Shown here piece after piece: positions 17,544-26,691 of a stretch of DNA of 64,000 bases. The stretch is from VAZQ01 sp046733355. GTDB taxonomy: Bacteria > Pseudomonadota > Alphaproteobacteria > Rhizobiales > Xanthobacteraceae. The position numbers and the translations under genes were made by a program. Location: NCBI GenBank assembly GCA_046733355.1, contig JBKPOZ010000009.1:1-64000 (forward strand), written 5' to 3'. Every line of letters begins with the position of its first letter. Within the stretch, counting starts at the first letter, position 1. A model generated the notes under the pieces. It had not been told where the DNA came from. It saw only the letters and a program-made list of their open reading frames with translations, and ran no database searches.

Positions 17544-18938
17544 ATGGACGAACCGTGGGCAAAGAACTCGGCCCGCCTGCCTCGAGCATTGCGAGAAAGC
17601 GCGTTCACTGCTCTCATCGCATTCGGGTTGTTTCTTCCGCTGATCGGCTTCAACACCGTCCAAAATATCCGTAACGAGCTGATTCTCGAGACCCGTTGGC
17701 CGTTGCTTGCGAGCTTGGTAGCAATCATTGCGGCCGTCCGGTTTGTGCAGCTGCTCGTCTTCTCGCCCTGGTACGAGCGCAGGCGCGCGCAGGCGACTAC
17801 ACACGTAGCACTTAATACCGAACGCTCGCTCGCAGCGAACGTTGCTTCGGGCCTCACGCTGGCGTTCGCGCTCATTTACCCGGCGCTTGCGCTCTGGGGC
17901 GCTGGTTTCCAGGGCGCTGCGAAATGGATCGACAATTTCGGCGTTCAGATTCTCATCTACGTAATGCTGGGATGGGGCCTCAATATCGTCGTGGGGCTCG
18001 CGGGTCTGCTCGATCTTGGCTACGTGGCATTCTACGCAGTCGGAGCTTATGCGTATGCCGTACTGGCGACGACATACGGCCTGTCGTTCTGGGTACTGCT
18101 GCCGATTGCAGGGGCGCTCGCAGCGCTATGGGGAATCCTGCTGGGATTTCCGGTGCTGCGCTTGCGCGGAGATTATCTGGCCATCGTCACGCTGGCTTTC
18201 GGCGAGATCATTCGGCTCGTGCTCATCAACTGGGTGCCGGTGACCAACGGCTACGCCGGCATTGCCAGCATTCCGCGGCCGACGTTTTTCGGCATTCCCT
18301 TCAACGCGACCGAATCCGGGTTCGCCGCGCGACTTGGGCTCGAGTTCAGCCCGATCTATCGCGTCATATTCCTGTATTATCTGATTCTCGGGCTTGCATT
18401 CATCACCGGCGCGATCACGGTCCGGCTGCGCAAGCTGCCGCTCGGGCGAGCCTGGGAAGCGCTGCGTGAAGACGAGATCGCATGCCGCTCGCTGGGCATC
18501 AATACCACCAACACAAAGCTCACCGCATTCGCGATGGGGGGAATGTTTGCGGGTTTTGCCGGATCGTTTTTTGCCGCCCGTCAGGGCTTCGTCTCGCCGG
18601 AAAGCTTCACGTTCATGGAATCGGCAGTGATCGTGGCCATCGTGGTACTGGGCGGGATGGGCAGCCTGCTAGGCGTGGCGATTGCGGCCGTGCTTATGAT
18701 CGGCGGCACCGAAATCATGCGCGAGCTCGATTTTCTGAAAACCATCTTCGGCAGCGATTTTGACCCCACCCAATACCGGATGCTGCTCTTCGGATTGGCG
18801 ATGGTGCTGATCATGGTCTGGAAACCGCGCGGCCTCATTGCAACGCGGGCGCCTTCAATTCTGCTGCATAGGCATGCTCGCACTGCCCCAGGAGAGACGC
18901 GCGCCGCCCGCGAGCTTTTCCAGGGCCGGCGGGGATGA
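17544..18938 (+). CDS. livM: Branched-chain amino acid-type ABC transporter permease (LivM)
   Basis: 464-aa permease partner of LivH. The LivM core has the conserved GLNIVVGLAGLLDLGYVAFYAVGAY and the coupling loop LGRAWEALREDEIACRSLGI. About 130 residues precede the core, with extra membrane segments (FGLFLPLIGF and LLASLVAIIAAVRFVQLL), the long form usual in rhizobia. The start is 2 nt after the livH stop, and the end overlaps livG by 4 nt (ATGA). Confidence 0.93.
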   Translation: MDEPWAKNSARLPRALRESAFTALIAFGLFLPLIGFNTVQNIRNELILETRWPLLASLVAIIAAVRFVQLLVFSPWYERRRAQATTHVALNTERSLAANVASGLTLAFALIYPALALWGAGFQGAAKWIDNFGVQILIYVMLGWGLNIVVGLAGLLDLGYVAFYAVGAYAYAVLATTYGLSFWVLLPIAGALAALWGILLGFPVLRLRGDYLAIVTLAFGEIIRLVLINWVPVTNGYAGIASIPRPTFFGIPFNATESGFAARLGLEFSPIYRVIFLYYLILGLAFITGAITVRLRKLPLGRAWEALREDEIACRSLGINTTNTKLTAFAMGGMFAGFAGSFFAARQGFVSPESFTFMESAVIVAIVVLGGMGSLLGVAIAAVLMIGGTEIMRELDFLKTIFGSDFDPTQYRMLLFGLAMVLIMVWKPRGLIATRAPSILLHRHARTAPGETRAARELFQGRRG

Positions 18939-19864
18939 ACGGCGCCGGAGCGGCCCTCGGCGTGCCACAAAGGTCGACCCTGCTGCGGGTGGATCACCTG
19001 ACAATGCGCTTCGGCGGCCTGCTCGCTGTAACCGATCTCACGTTTGTCGCGCGGCAGAGGAATATCACCGCATTGATCGGCCCTAACGGAGCCGGTAAGA
19101 CGACCGTGTTCAATTGCATCACCGGCTTTTACAAACCTTCGGAAGGGCGCATCGCCTTGCAATCCGGGGATGCTCAGATCTGGGATGAGCTCGATGCGCT
19201 CACCGAGCGTGGAGCGCGCAGTCTTGTGCGTGGCGACAGCGCACTTTTCCTGCTCGAGCGCATGCCGGACTACGAAGTGAACAGAAAAGCGCGGATTGCA
19301 CGCACGTTCCAGAACATCCGGCTTTTTCCCGGGATGACGGTGCTGGAGAATCTGCTTGTTGCGCAGCACAATGTGCTGATGCGCGCCTCCGGCTTTACCG
19401 TGCTTGGTGCCGTGGGTGCGCGCTCCTATGCGCTAGCGCAGCGCCGCGCCCTGGAGAAGGCCCGCTCCTGGCTCGAAGAGATCGGCTTGACTGATCGCGC
19501 CGATCACCCTGCGGGGGAGCTTGCCTATGGCGCTCAGCGTCGGCTCGAGATTGCGCGCGCGATGTGCACCGACCCAATTCTGCTATGCCTCGATGAGCCG
19601 GCGGCCGGCCTCAATCCACGTGAGAGCGCGGAGCTTGGTGAATTCCTGCAGCGCATCCGTGACCAGCATGGCACCTCCATCCTTCTCATCGAGCATGACA
19701 TGACTGTAGTGATGGAAATTTCCGACCAGATCGTCGTGCTCGACCATGGACAGAAAATCGCAGACGGGGCGCCGGCAAGCATTCGCGATGACCCGAACGT
19801 CGTTGCCGCGTATCTCGGCGTTGAACAGGAGGAAGTCCCCGAGGCCGAGATGATGGTGTCATGA
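18935..19864 (+). CDS. livG: Branched-chain amino acid-type ABC transporter ATPase (LivG)
   Basis: 309-aa ATPase with Walker A GPNGAGKT, a signature-like LAYGAQRRLEIARAM, Walker B LLCLDEPAAGLNP and the switch histidine in IEHDMTVVM. The ABC signature is YGAQRRLEI, in place of LSGGQ, which is normal for LivG. There is an insertion after the Walker A subdomain (around residues 80-115), also usual for LivG. Overlaps livM and livF by 4 nt on each side, so translation is coupled. Confidence 0.94.
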   Translation: MNGAGAALGVPQRSTLLRVDHLTMRFGGLLAVTDLTFVARQRNITALIGPNGAGKTTVFNCITGFYKPSEGRIALQSGDAQIWDELDALTERGARSLVRGDSALFLLERMPDYEVNRKARIARTFQNIRLFPGMTVLENLLVAQHNVLMRASGFTVLGAVGARSYALAQRRALEKARSWLEEIGLTDRADHPAGELAYGAQRRLEIARAMCTDPILLCLDEPAAGLNPRESAELGEFLQRIRDQHGTSILLIEHDMTVVMEISDQIVVLDHGQKIADGAPASIRDDPNVVAAYLGVEQEEVPEAEMMVS

Positions 19865-20622
19865 GTGCGGCGCATCCCGTAGAAGGCGAGTTGGCCATGA
19901 GGCTCCCGCTGCTGTGTGTGCGCGGCGTGAAAGCCTACTATGGCGCGATCGCCGCACTGCGCGGAGTCGATATCGAGGTCGGCGAAGGAGAGATTGTCGC
20001 GCTCATCGGCGCGAACGGAGCCGGCAAATCAACCCTCATGATGACGATTTTTGGCAGCCCCCGCGCGCGCGAAGGACAGATCATTTTTGCCGGCCATGAC
20101 ATCACGCAGCTGCCGACGCACGCGATTGCTGCCTTGAAGATTGCACAGGCGCCGGAAGGGCGCCGCATATTCCTGCGCATGAGCGTCATGGAAAACCTGC
20201 AGATGGGCGCAGGCCTTTCCAAGCCGGAGTATTTCGAGACGGACCTGCAGCGGGTCTTCGCCTTGTTTCCCCGCCTGCGCGAGCGACTGGATCAGCGGGG
20301 CGGTACCCTCTCCGGCGGTGAGCAGCAAATGCTCGCGATTGCGCGTGCGCTTATGAGCCGCCCTCGTCTGCTGCTGCTCGACGAGCCGTCGCTGGGCCTC
20401 GCGCCGATCATCGCGCGGCAGATCTTCAGCTCGATCAAGCAGCTCAACGAGCGGGAGAAGCTCACGGTTTTTCTGGTCGAGCAGAACGCGTTTCACGCGC
20501 TGCGGCTCGCGCACCGCGGTTACGTGATGGTGAATGGACGCATCACGCTAAGCGGCAGCGGACAAGAACTTCTCGCACGTCCGGAAGTCAGATCGGCCTA
20601 TCTGGAAGGAGGCAGGCATTGA
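19861..20622 (+). CDS. livF: Branched-chain amino acid-type ABC transporter ATPase (LivF)
   Basis: 253-aa ATPase with Walker A GANGAGKST, signature LSGGEQQMLAIARALM, Walker B LLLLDEPSLGLAP and switch histidine region replaced by LVEQNAFHAL, as in other LivF proteins. It starts in a 4-nt overlap with livG. Its stop TGA overlaps the TTG start of the next membrane protein gene (TTGA). The first ~13 residues before LPLLCVRGVKAYYG may be absent if the ATG at 19897 is used. Confidence 0.94.
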   Translation: MSAAHPVEGELAMRLPLLCVRGVKAYYGAIAALRGVDIEVGEGEIVALIGANGAGKSTLMMTIFGSPRAREGQIIFAGHDITQLPTHAIAALKIAQAPEGRRIFLRMSVMENLQMGAGLSKPEYFETDLQRVFALFPRLRERLDQRGGTLSGGEQQMLAIARALMSRPRLLLLDEPSLGLAPIIARQIFSSIKQLNEREKLTVFLVEQNAFHALRLAHRGYVMVNGRITLSGSGQELLARPEVRSAYLEGGRH

Positions 20623-21008
20623 CCGCTTGGACAAGCTTCGAGCGGCTCTTCGAAGACCAGCCGTTCGGCACCTTTGTCTTGGTCACGATATTTCTAGGCG
20701 GCGGCGCTGCCTTCCTGGCCGGCCGTGCGATCGCAGCTACTTGGCGGCCATGGTGGCACATCGGGTTTTATATGGCCGCTCTCGCACTCGCGGTCCGTTT
20801 TCTCCATTACGCTCTTTTCGACAGCAGATTTCTCTCCCCGCATTACTACTTACTGGATTACATGGTCTGTCTCGCCTTCGCCCTTCTCGGATTTCGTCTC
20901 ATGCGGGTACGCCAGATGGTGACGCGCTACAGGTGGATGCACGAGCCTGCGGGTCGGCTGCGCTGGCGCAGGCGCGAAGCAGCCGCCGTCGAGGAGCGCC
21001 CAAATTAG
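20619..21008 (+). CDS. Small membrane protein coupled to the liv transporter (DUF6867-like)
   Basis: 129-aa protein with three hydrophobic segments (about residues 17-38, 45-62 and 77-92) and a basic tail (RLRWRRREAAAVEER). The TTG start overlaps the livF stop as TTGA, and the next gene is the binding protein, so it sits inside the transporter operon. I recall small proteins of this type recurring in rhizobial liv operons (DUF6867), but no biochemical role is known to me. A structural or assembly role in the importer is inference. Confidence 0.75.
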   Translation: MTAWTSFERLFEDQPFGTFVLVTIFLGGGAAFLAGRAIAATWRPWWHIGFYMAALALAVRFLHYALFDSRFLSPHYYLLDYMVCLAFALLGFRLMRVRQMVTRYRWMHEPAGRLRWRRREAAAVEERPN

Positions 21009-21095
21009 GGATGACTTTTGCTCGATTTCTCGCTATTGGCGCCCGCATCCGCAGTTCGGCGCCCCGACGCGCTCATCATCCAAGGATACATTCTC

Positions 21096-22253
21096 ATGCG
21101 CTACCATCCTGCACTCGTCGGCCCCTTTCTCGCCCTCCTTGGGCTGAGCTTAGGTCTCACCACCGCGCAGGCGCAGATCAAGCTCGGCGTCGCCGGACCA
21201 ATTACCGGTGGCAGCGCCCCGTTTGGGGCGCAGCTGAAATACGGCGTGGAGCAGGCAGTTGAGGACATCAATAATGCCGGCGGCATTATCGGGCAGAAAA
21301 TTCAAGCTCCTCCGTTGATTGGAGACGATCGCGCCGATCCCAAAGAAGGCGTTTCGGTCGCCAACAAATTTGCAGGCGAAGGAATAAAGTTCGTGGTGGG
21401 CCATTTCAATTCCGGCGTGACCATTCCGGCTTCCGATGTGTATCAGGAGAATGGAATGCTGGTGATCACGCCTGCTGCCACTAATCCGAAAGTAACCGAC
21501 CGCAATCTTTGGAATGTATTCCGCACCTGCGGACGCGACGATCAGCAAGGCATTGTGGCGGGTACGATCGTTGCCGAAAAATTCAAAGGCAAGCGCGTCG
21601 CCATCGTGCACGACAAAACAACGTATGGGCAGGGCCTGGCGGACGAAACCCGCAAGACGATGAACAGCAAGGGTCTCAAGGAAGTGCTTTATGAGGGGGT
21701 GAATATCGGGGACAAGGACTATTCGGCTCTGGTTTCCAAGATCAAGGGAGCACGCGCGGATCTCGTCTATTGGGGCGGCCTGCACGATACGGGCGGATTG
21801 ATCCTGCGACAGCTGCGCGATCAGGGGGTGAAGGCCACATTCATGGGCGGCGACGGCATGGCCGAGGAGGAGTTTGCGACCATTGCCGGGCCCGGTGCCG
21901 AGGGCACGCTGATGACCTTCTCACCCGATCCGCGGACCAACCCGGCAAACAAGCAAATCGTCGAGGTTTTCCGAAAGAAAGGATTCGAGCCGCAGGCTTA
22001 CACGCTCTACAGCTACGCCGCCGTACAGATCATCAAGCAGGCCGCCGAGGAGGGGAAGTCGCTCGAGCCGAAGAAGGTGGCGGACGTGATGCACTCCGGA
22101 AAATCCTTCAACACCGTATTGGGCGATCTGTCATATGACAAAAAAGGTGACGTCACCGGCTATACGGTCGCCGGCAAGAAGAAGGACCGCTATGTGCTCT
22201 ATGTCTGGAAGAAGGGTCCTGATGGCAAGATCACCTATGTGGAGGCGCAGTAG
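21096..22253 (+). CDS. livK: Branched-chain amino acid-type ABC transporter substrate-binding protein
   Basis: 385-aa periplasmic protein of type 1 periplasmic-binding fold. A signal peptide of ~25 residues ends LTTAQA with cleavage before QIKLGVAGPITG. It has conserved blocks of the family: YGVEQAVEDINNAGGIIGQK, VVGHFNSGVTIPASDVYQENG and VFRTCGRDDQQG. ATG 21096 has AAGGA about 10 nt upstream. It completes the livHMGF importer. The ligand cannot be read from the sequence; leucine-type amino acids or an aromatic acid are both possible. Confidence 0.92.
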   Translation: MRYHPALVGPFLALLGLSLGLTTAQAQIKLGVAGPITGGSAPFGAQLKYGVEQAVEDINNAGGIIGQKIQAPPLIGDDRADPKEGVSVANKFAGEGIKFVVGHFNSGVTIPASDVYQENGMLVITPAATNPKVTDRNLWNVFRTCGRDDQQGIVAGTIVAEKFKGKRVAIVHDKTTYGQGLADETRKTMNSKGLKEVLYEGVNIGDKDYSALVSKIKGARADLVYWGGLHDTGGLILRQLRDQGVKATFMGGDGMAEEEFATIAGPGAEGTLMTFSPDPRTNPANKQIVEVFRKKGFEPQAYTLYSYAAVQIIKQAAEEGKSLEPKKVADVMHSGKSFNTVLGDLSYDKKGDVTGYTVAGKKKDRYVLYVWKKGPDGKITYVEAQ

Positions 22254-22270
22254 AGCGAGCGCGCGGCTGC

Positions 22271-23005
22271 TCAGCCGATGCTTTGCAGCAGCGGAAATGT
22301 CTCGATCAGCCAACCATTCATTCGGGTGAAAAATCCGCTCAGGAAGGCTATGCCCGTCAGCACCAGGAGCGTGCCCATGACACGCTCCATCTTTGCGAGA
22401 TGAGCGCGAAAGCGTGAAAGAAAGGCCGCGAAAGGCTCGACTGCAAAAGCGGCGATGACGAAGGGTATGCCCAGTCCTAGTGAATAGACGCCCAGCAAAG
22501 CTGCCCCCTTTTCCACGGTCGCCCTCGAGGCTGCGACTGCGAGGATAGCCGCGAGGATTGGCCCGATGCAGGGAGTCCAGCCGAAAGCGAACGCAAGCCC
22601 CATCACAAAGGCACCCCAGAGTCCCACCGGTTTCTGCACTTCGATGCGGGCTTGCCGGCTCAGCCACTCAATCGGCGTAAGACCGAGAAAATGCAGGCCC
22701 ATGACGATGATGGCGATGCCGGCTGCGATCGCGAGCTCATTGGAGTAGAAGTGCAGCAGGGCACCGATCCAGCTTGCGCTGGCACCGAGCGCAATAAAAA
22801 CAGTCGAGAATCCGCAAACGAAGAGGAGCGCCGCGAAAGTGGTGTCACGGCGCGCCTGCCGCACACTCTCTTTCGCTTCCAATCGCTCGAGCGAGGTGCC
22901 GGCCAGGTAAACGAGATACGGGGGCACGAGCGGAAGCACGCAGGGCGACAGAAAACTCAAGAGCCCTGCGAGCAGAGCGGCTAAGTACGTGACATCCGGC
23001 GCCAT
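22271..23005 (-). CDS. ccdA: Cytochrome c biogenesis protein CcdA (DsbD-like membrane domain)
   Basis: 244-aa inner-membrane thiol-disulfide transporter with six membrane segments. The two redox cysteines are present, in FLSPCVLPLVPPY (segment 1) and GWTPCIGPILAA (segment 4). It moves reducing power from thioredoxin to periplasmic partners, for cytochrome c maturation or another thioredoxin-like protein. It converges on the liv operon, with 17 bp between the two ends, and is divergent from the P1 peptidase gene. No ccm genes lie in the window. Confidence 0.93.
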   Translation of the reverse strand: MAPDVTYLAALLAGLLSFLSPCVLPLVPPYLVYLAGTSLERLEAKESVRQARRDTTFAALLFVCGFSTVFIALGASASWIGALLHFYSNELAIAAGIAIIVMGLHFLGLTPIEWLSRQARIEVQKPVGLWGAFVMGLAFAFGWTPCIGPILAAILAVAASRATVEKGAALLGVYSLGLGIPFVIAAFAVEPFAAFLSRFRAHLAKMERVMGTLLVLTGIAFLSGFFTRMNGWLIETFPLLQSIG

Positions 23006-23080
23006 CGTGGGCTAGATGCGTTGCATCACAGGCCTTACGCAAGCGAGTAGCCTCGTGCTCCCCATGATGTGAATACGTGC

Positions 23081-24070
23081 ATGGCGGTGCCGCGCAATCT
23101 CATTACCGACGTTGCAGGCATTCGGGTGGGACAGGCGCAAGATACGCGGCTTGCTTCCGGTGCCACCGCGGTAATTTTCGATGCGCCCGCTGCGGCGTCG
23201 GTCGATGTGCGCGGGGGCGCACCGGGGAGCCGGGAAACTGATCTGCTGGAGCCGCATCGCACCGTGCAGCGCATCGATGCGGTGGTGCTCTCGGGTGGAT
23301 CGGCGTTCGGCCTGGATGCAGCCGCAGGCGTCCAAGCCTGCTTGCGCGAGCAAGGACGTGGGTTCGCCATCGGCGAAGTACGGGTGCCGATCGTGTGCGC
23401 GGCGGCATTGTTCGACCTCACGAATGGCGGCGACAAGAACTGGGGCCGTTTTTCGCCTTATCGCGACCTTGGCCATGCCGCCGCATCCGCCGCTGGACCG
23501 ATGTTCCAGCTTGGGACAGCGGGGGCCGGTTTTGGCGCCACTACGGTGAATTACAAAGGCGGAATGGGTTCGGCTTCCGCCATGACGACGCAGGGGCACA
23601 CGGTGGGCGCGCTCGTTGCCGTCAATGCGTGCGGGAGTGCGGTCGTCGGCAACGGACCTCATTTCTGGGCCGCTCCCTTCGAACGGCAGCATGAGTTCGG
23701 CGGTCTCGGCTTTCCCGCAATGATTCCGCAAACGGCGCTGTTGCCGCTGTGCAAAGGAAGCGCCGGAACGAATACGACCATTGCGCTCGTCGCAACGGAT
23801 GCTGATTGCACCAAGGCCCAGCTCAAGCACATAGCCGCCATGGCGCACGATGGCATGGCCCGGGCCATCTATCCCGCCCATACGACCCTTGACGGAGACA
23901 CGATATTTGCAGCGGCTACGGGCCAGAGAGCGCTCGCGGATCCGCTCCGGGACATCACCGAGGTTGGCCTCACCTGCGCCAATGTGCTGGCGCGAGCCAT
24001 TGCACGGGCGGTGTTCGAGGCGACCGCGCTGCCTAGCGGCGTCCCGAGCTGGCGTGATTGCCACAGTTGA
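23081..24070 (+). CDS. P1 family (DmpA/S58-like) aminopeptidase
   Basis: 329-aa N-terminal-nucleophile hydrolase of the DmpA/P1 group, which cleave themselves before a Ser/Thr and act as aminopeptidases or amidases. The N-terminus NLITDVAGIRVGQAQD, the LSGGSAFGLDAAAGV block and GTNTTIALVATDADC, which contains the expected cleavage site and nucleophile (NTT), are all present. A GTG 12 nt upstream (23069) is an alternative start. It is divergent from ccdA and followed by a polysaccharide deacetylase. Substrate unknown. Confidence 0.87.
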   Translation: MAVPRNLITDVAGIRVGQAQDTRLASGATAVIFDAPAAASVDVRGGAPGSRETDLLEPHRTVQRIDAVVLSGGSAFGLDAAAGVQACLREQGRGFAIGEVRVPIVCAAALFDLTNGGDKNWGRFSPYRDLGHAAASAAGPMFQLGTAGAGFGATTVNYKGGMGSASAMTTQGHTVGALVAVNACGSAVVGNGPHFWAAPFERQHEFGGLGFPAMIPQTALLPLCKGSAGTNTTIALVATDADCTKAQLKHIAAMAHDGMARAIYPAHTTLDGDTIFAAATGQRALADPLRDITEVGLTCANVLARAIARAVFEATALPSGVPSWRDCHS

Positions 24071-24202
24071 CGAGATTTGCAGCACAATATGGGGAAGCCA
24101 TTGCATCTGCCTCGAAATCGCCGCTTAAAAGCTCTATGCGATTGATGGGGTAAATGCGGCTTCAGCCTCGGACCCGAGGCGCCGAAGGGTGGGAGATTGG
24201 TC

Positions 24203-25327
24203 ATGCGTCTCGCGGCGATAGCGTGCGCGCTCGTAATGGTGCTCGGGGCAGCGGTGTTCGGGGTCATCCTGGCGCAACGATCTCCCCTTCCGATTGGCAG
24301 TCCGACAGCCGCAGAGGCGAGCGCTGCAACCGAAACGACCGCGAGATCGGTCGTCACCCCGCTGGAAGAGCCTGCCGTGATGTCGGCCGTCGCTGGGGTC
24401 GAAAAGCCTGTTGCAGAGGAGAGCAAGCCCGCCGTCATGGCGCAGGTTTCGCCTCCCGTGGCCGCGGTACCCACGCAAGTGCCGCCAGCACCTGCAGTGA
24501 CGGCGACCTCCTGTCCCGGCAATCCCAATGCCATAGGCGTCTCCCGGGTGGTCGAGATAGACACCACGGGCGGCCCGGGTTTCGGGTTTGAGCATTTCAA
24601 GATGCATGACTTTCTGCGCGATGGCGAGGTCGTGCTCACCTTCGACGACGGGCCGTGGCCGAAGAACACGCCGGCCGTTCTCGCCGCCCTTGCTGCCCAT
24701 TGCACCAAGGCCATCTTCTTCCCGATCGGCCTGCATGCGACGTATGAGCCGGGCATTCTCAAGCAGGTCGCCGCAGCCGGTCACGCCGTTGGTTCCCACA
24801 CTTGGTGCCACCAGGATCTGTCGAAGACCAAAGGCCATTGCCGGGTCAACGGCAAGACCGAAACGGTCGAATACGATCCGAAAGATGAGATCGAGAAGGG
24901 CATCAGTGCTGTGCGTTGGGCAGTCGGCGGACCGACTGCGCCCTATTTCCGTTTCCCGGCGCTGCGGCAGCCGCCTGAGCTGATCGAGTATCTCGCCAAG
25001 CGGAACATCGGAATCTTCTCCACGGATTTCGACTCCTTCGACTTCAAGATGCGAAAGCCTGAGGAAGTGAGAAAATCCGTGATGGCGAAGCTAAAAAAAC
25101 ACGGCAAGGGCATCGTGCTCATGCACGACTTCCAGCATGCCACCGCGGAAGGCACGATGGACCTGCTCAACGAGCTCAAGGCTGGCGGCTACAAGATCGT
25201 GTTTATGAAGCCGAAGTTCGCTGTGAAGACGTTGCCTCAGTATGACGAGATGATCCTGAAGCAGATGAAGACGGCAGGCGGCGATGGCCGGCCGACTTCG
25301 AGCGTCGTGCGCACCATCAGCGAGTAG
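24203..25327 (+). CDS. Polysaccharide deacetylase family protein (NodB homology domain)
   Basis: 374-aa exported or membrane-anchored carbohydrate esterase 4. A hydrophobic segment covers residues ~3-24, followed by a ~75-residue Ala/Pro/Val-rich linker. The NodB domain starts near residue 140: TFDDGPWP (metal Asp), SHTWCHQD (metal-binding His pair), PYFRFPALR and VLMHDFQHAT (catalytic His region). It probably deacetylates peptidoglycan or an exopolysaccharide. ATG 24203 has GGGAGA upstream; a TTG 6 nt earlier is possible. A paralogue lies at 57931. Confidence 0.88.
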   Translation: MRLAAIACALVMVLGAAVFGVILAQRSPLPIGSPTAAEASAATETTARSVVTPLEEPAVMSAVAGVEKPVAEESKPAVMAQVSPPVAAVPTQVPPAPAVTATSCPGNPNAIGVSRVVEIDTTGGPGFGFEHFKMHDFLRDGEVVLTFDDGPWPKNTPAVLAALAAHCTKAIFFPIGLHATYEPGILKQVAAAGHAVGSHTWCHQDLSKTKGHCRVNGKTETVEYDPKDEIEKGISAVRWAVGGPTAPYFRFPALRQPPELIEYLAKRNIGIFSTDFDSFDFKMRKPEEVRKSVMAKLKKHGKGIVLMHDFQHATAEGTMDLLNELKAGGYKIVFMKPKFAVKTLPQYDEMILKQMKTAGGDGRPTSSVVRTISE

Positions 25328-25335
25328 GCTCGCAC

Positions 25336-26580
25336 TCAGCTAAATCGTTCGGCGGCGTAAGGTGCGGGGTCCGTGAACGGGCGGACTCCGGTCATTAGAT
25401 CAGCGAGCAGCCTGCCCGTTGTAGGCCCGAGTGTCAGCCCCCAATGGGCATGTCCATAGGCCAGCCATAGCCCATTCTGACCCGGTGCCCGTCCAATAAC
25501 CGGGCGCGAGTCTGGAAAGCACGGACGACTGCCCATCCAGGGCACCGGCTCGATGGGTTCGCCCAGCGGAAACAGACGCCTCGCTGCGGGGATCACCCGA
25601 CTGAGTTGCACGGGTGTTGAGGGAGCATCCCGCGCGGCAAATTCGGCTCCGGTGGTAAGCCGAATTCCGTTCTGCATAGGTGCGAGGCAGTAGCCCATCT
25701 CGGCATCGAGGACAGGCCGCGCCATCGCCGCGTTACCTGCCGGGCGGAATTGACGGTGATAGCCCCGTTTGACCGTAAGGGGCAGCTTGACACCGAGCGT
25801 ATCAAGCACGTCCGGCGCGAACGGGCCGAGCGCAACCACTGCTTCGCGCGCATCGAGGGGCCCCTGTGGGGTGTCCACCCGCCACTGCATTCCAACGCGG
25901 TGGAGCGTGCGTGCATCCGCCGTAATGATCACCCCCCCGAGCGCGACGAAACGCGCCGCGTACGCCCTGGTGACCGCCAGCGGGTTTGTGACGCTGGCCG
26001 TGTTCTCCCAGAATATGGCGTGGCGGAAGACAGGAGCGAGGCTTGGCTCGAGCTCCTGCGCGCCGGCCATGTCGAGCATGCGAAACGGCAGGCGAAATTC
26101 CTTGGCAAGCTCCAGCTCGCGCGCCAGCGCCGCAAGTCCAGCATCGGTGCGATAGAGCTTGAGCCAGCCGCTCTTGCGCAGAAGCCCCCCTGCTTGCGCC
26201 TCGGCGAGCAGCTCCTCATGGTCATGGGCAGCGCGTGCGAACAGGGGACGCATGAGGCGGGCGGTCTCTTCCAGTCGCTTCGGCTGCGAGGCAGCGCGAA
26301 ACGCCAAGAGCCAGGGCGCCACGTACGGCAAATAGCCCAGATGGTAATTGGCTTCGGGCGCGCGCTTCAGCGCGACCCGCAGCAGCGCGCGCATGTCTTT
26401 GGGGAAGACGGGCGGAAAAACGGTCTTGCTTTCGATGATCCCGGCATTGCCGTAGGAAGTTTCCTCGCCCGGACCACGCCGGTCCACTAACGCGACCGCA
26501 AGACCACGTTTCGCAAGCTGCAGCGCAATGGAGGTGCCAACGATTCCGGCACCGAGCACGACAGCATCTACGGTCGCCAT
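25336..26580 (-). CDS. D-amino acid dehydrogenase-like FAD-dependent oxidoreductase (DadA family)
   Basis: 414-aa protein with the N-terminal dinucleotide-binding motif GAGIVGTSIALQLAKRG and the DAO-fold markers SYGNAGIIES, PWMGSRPCFPDSRPVIG and the C-terminal FAD contact GHAHWGLTLGPTTGRL. It should oxidise a D-amino acid or another amine and pass electrons to the membrane. Converges on the polysaccharide deacetylase (8 bp between stops) and is divergent from rpe. No dadX racemase is near. Confidence 0.88.
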   Translation of the reverse strand: MATVDAVVLGAGIVGTSIALQLAKRGLAVALVDRRGPGEETSYGNAGIIESKTVFPPVFPKDMRALLRVALKRAPEANYHLGYLPYVAPWLLAFRAASQPKRLEETARLMRPLFARAAHDHEELLAEAQAGGLLRKSGWLKLYRTDAGLAALARELELAKEFRLPFRMLDMAGAQELEPSLAPVFRHAIFWENTASVTNPLAVTRAYAARFVALGGVIITADARTLHRVGMQWRVDTPQGPLDAREAVVALGPFAPDVLDTLGVKLPLTVKRGYHRQFRPAGNAAMARPVLDAEMGYCLAPMQNGIRLTTGAEFAARDAPSTPVQLSRVIPAARRLFPLGEPIEPVPWMGSRPCFPDSRPVIGRAPGQNGLWLAYGHAHWGLTLGPTTGRLLADLMTGVRPFTDPAPYAAERFS

Positions 26581-26691
26581 AACCTTCGCCCTTTACGCGA
26601 ACCTCGCCCGGGTGCATTTCACAGCATAGGACGCCGCGTTGCCCGTTGCTCTCCTCCATGTTAGGCGAGGCCAAGACGGAGCGAAAACGTT

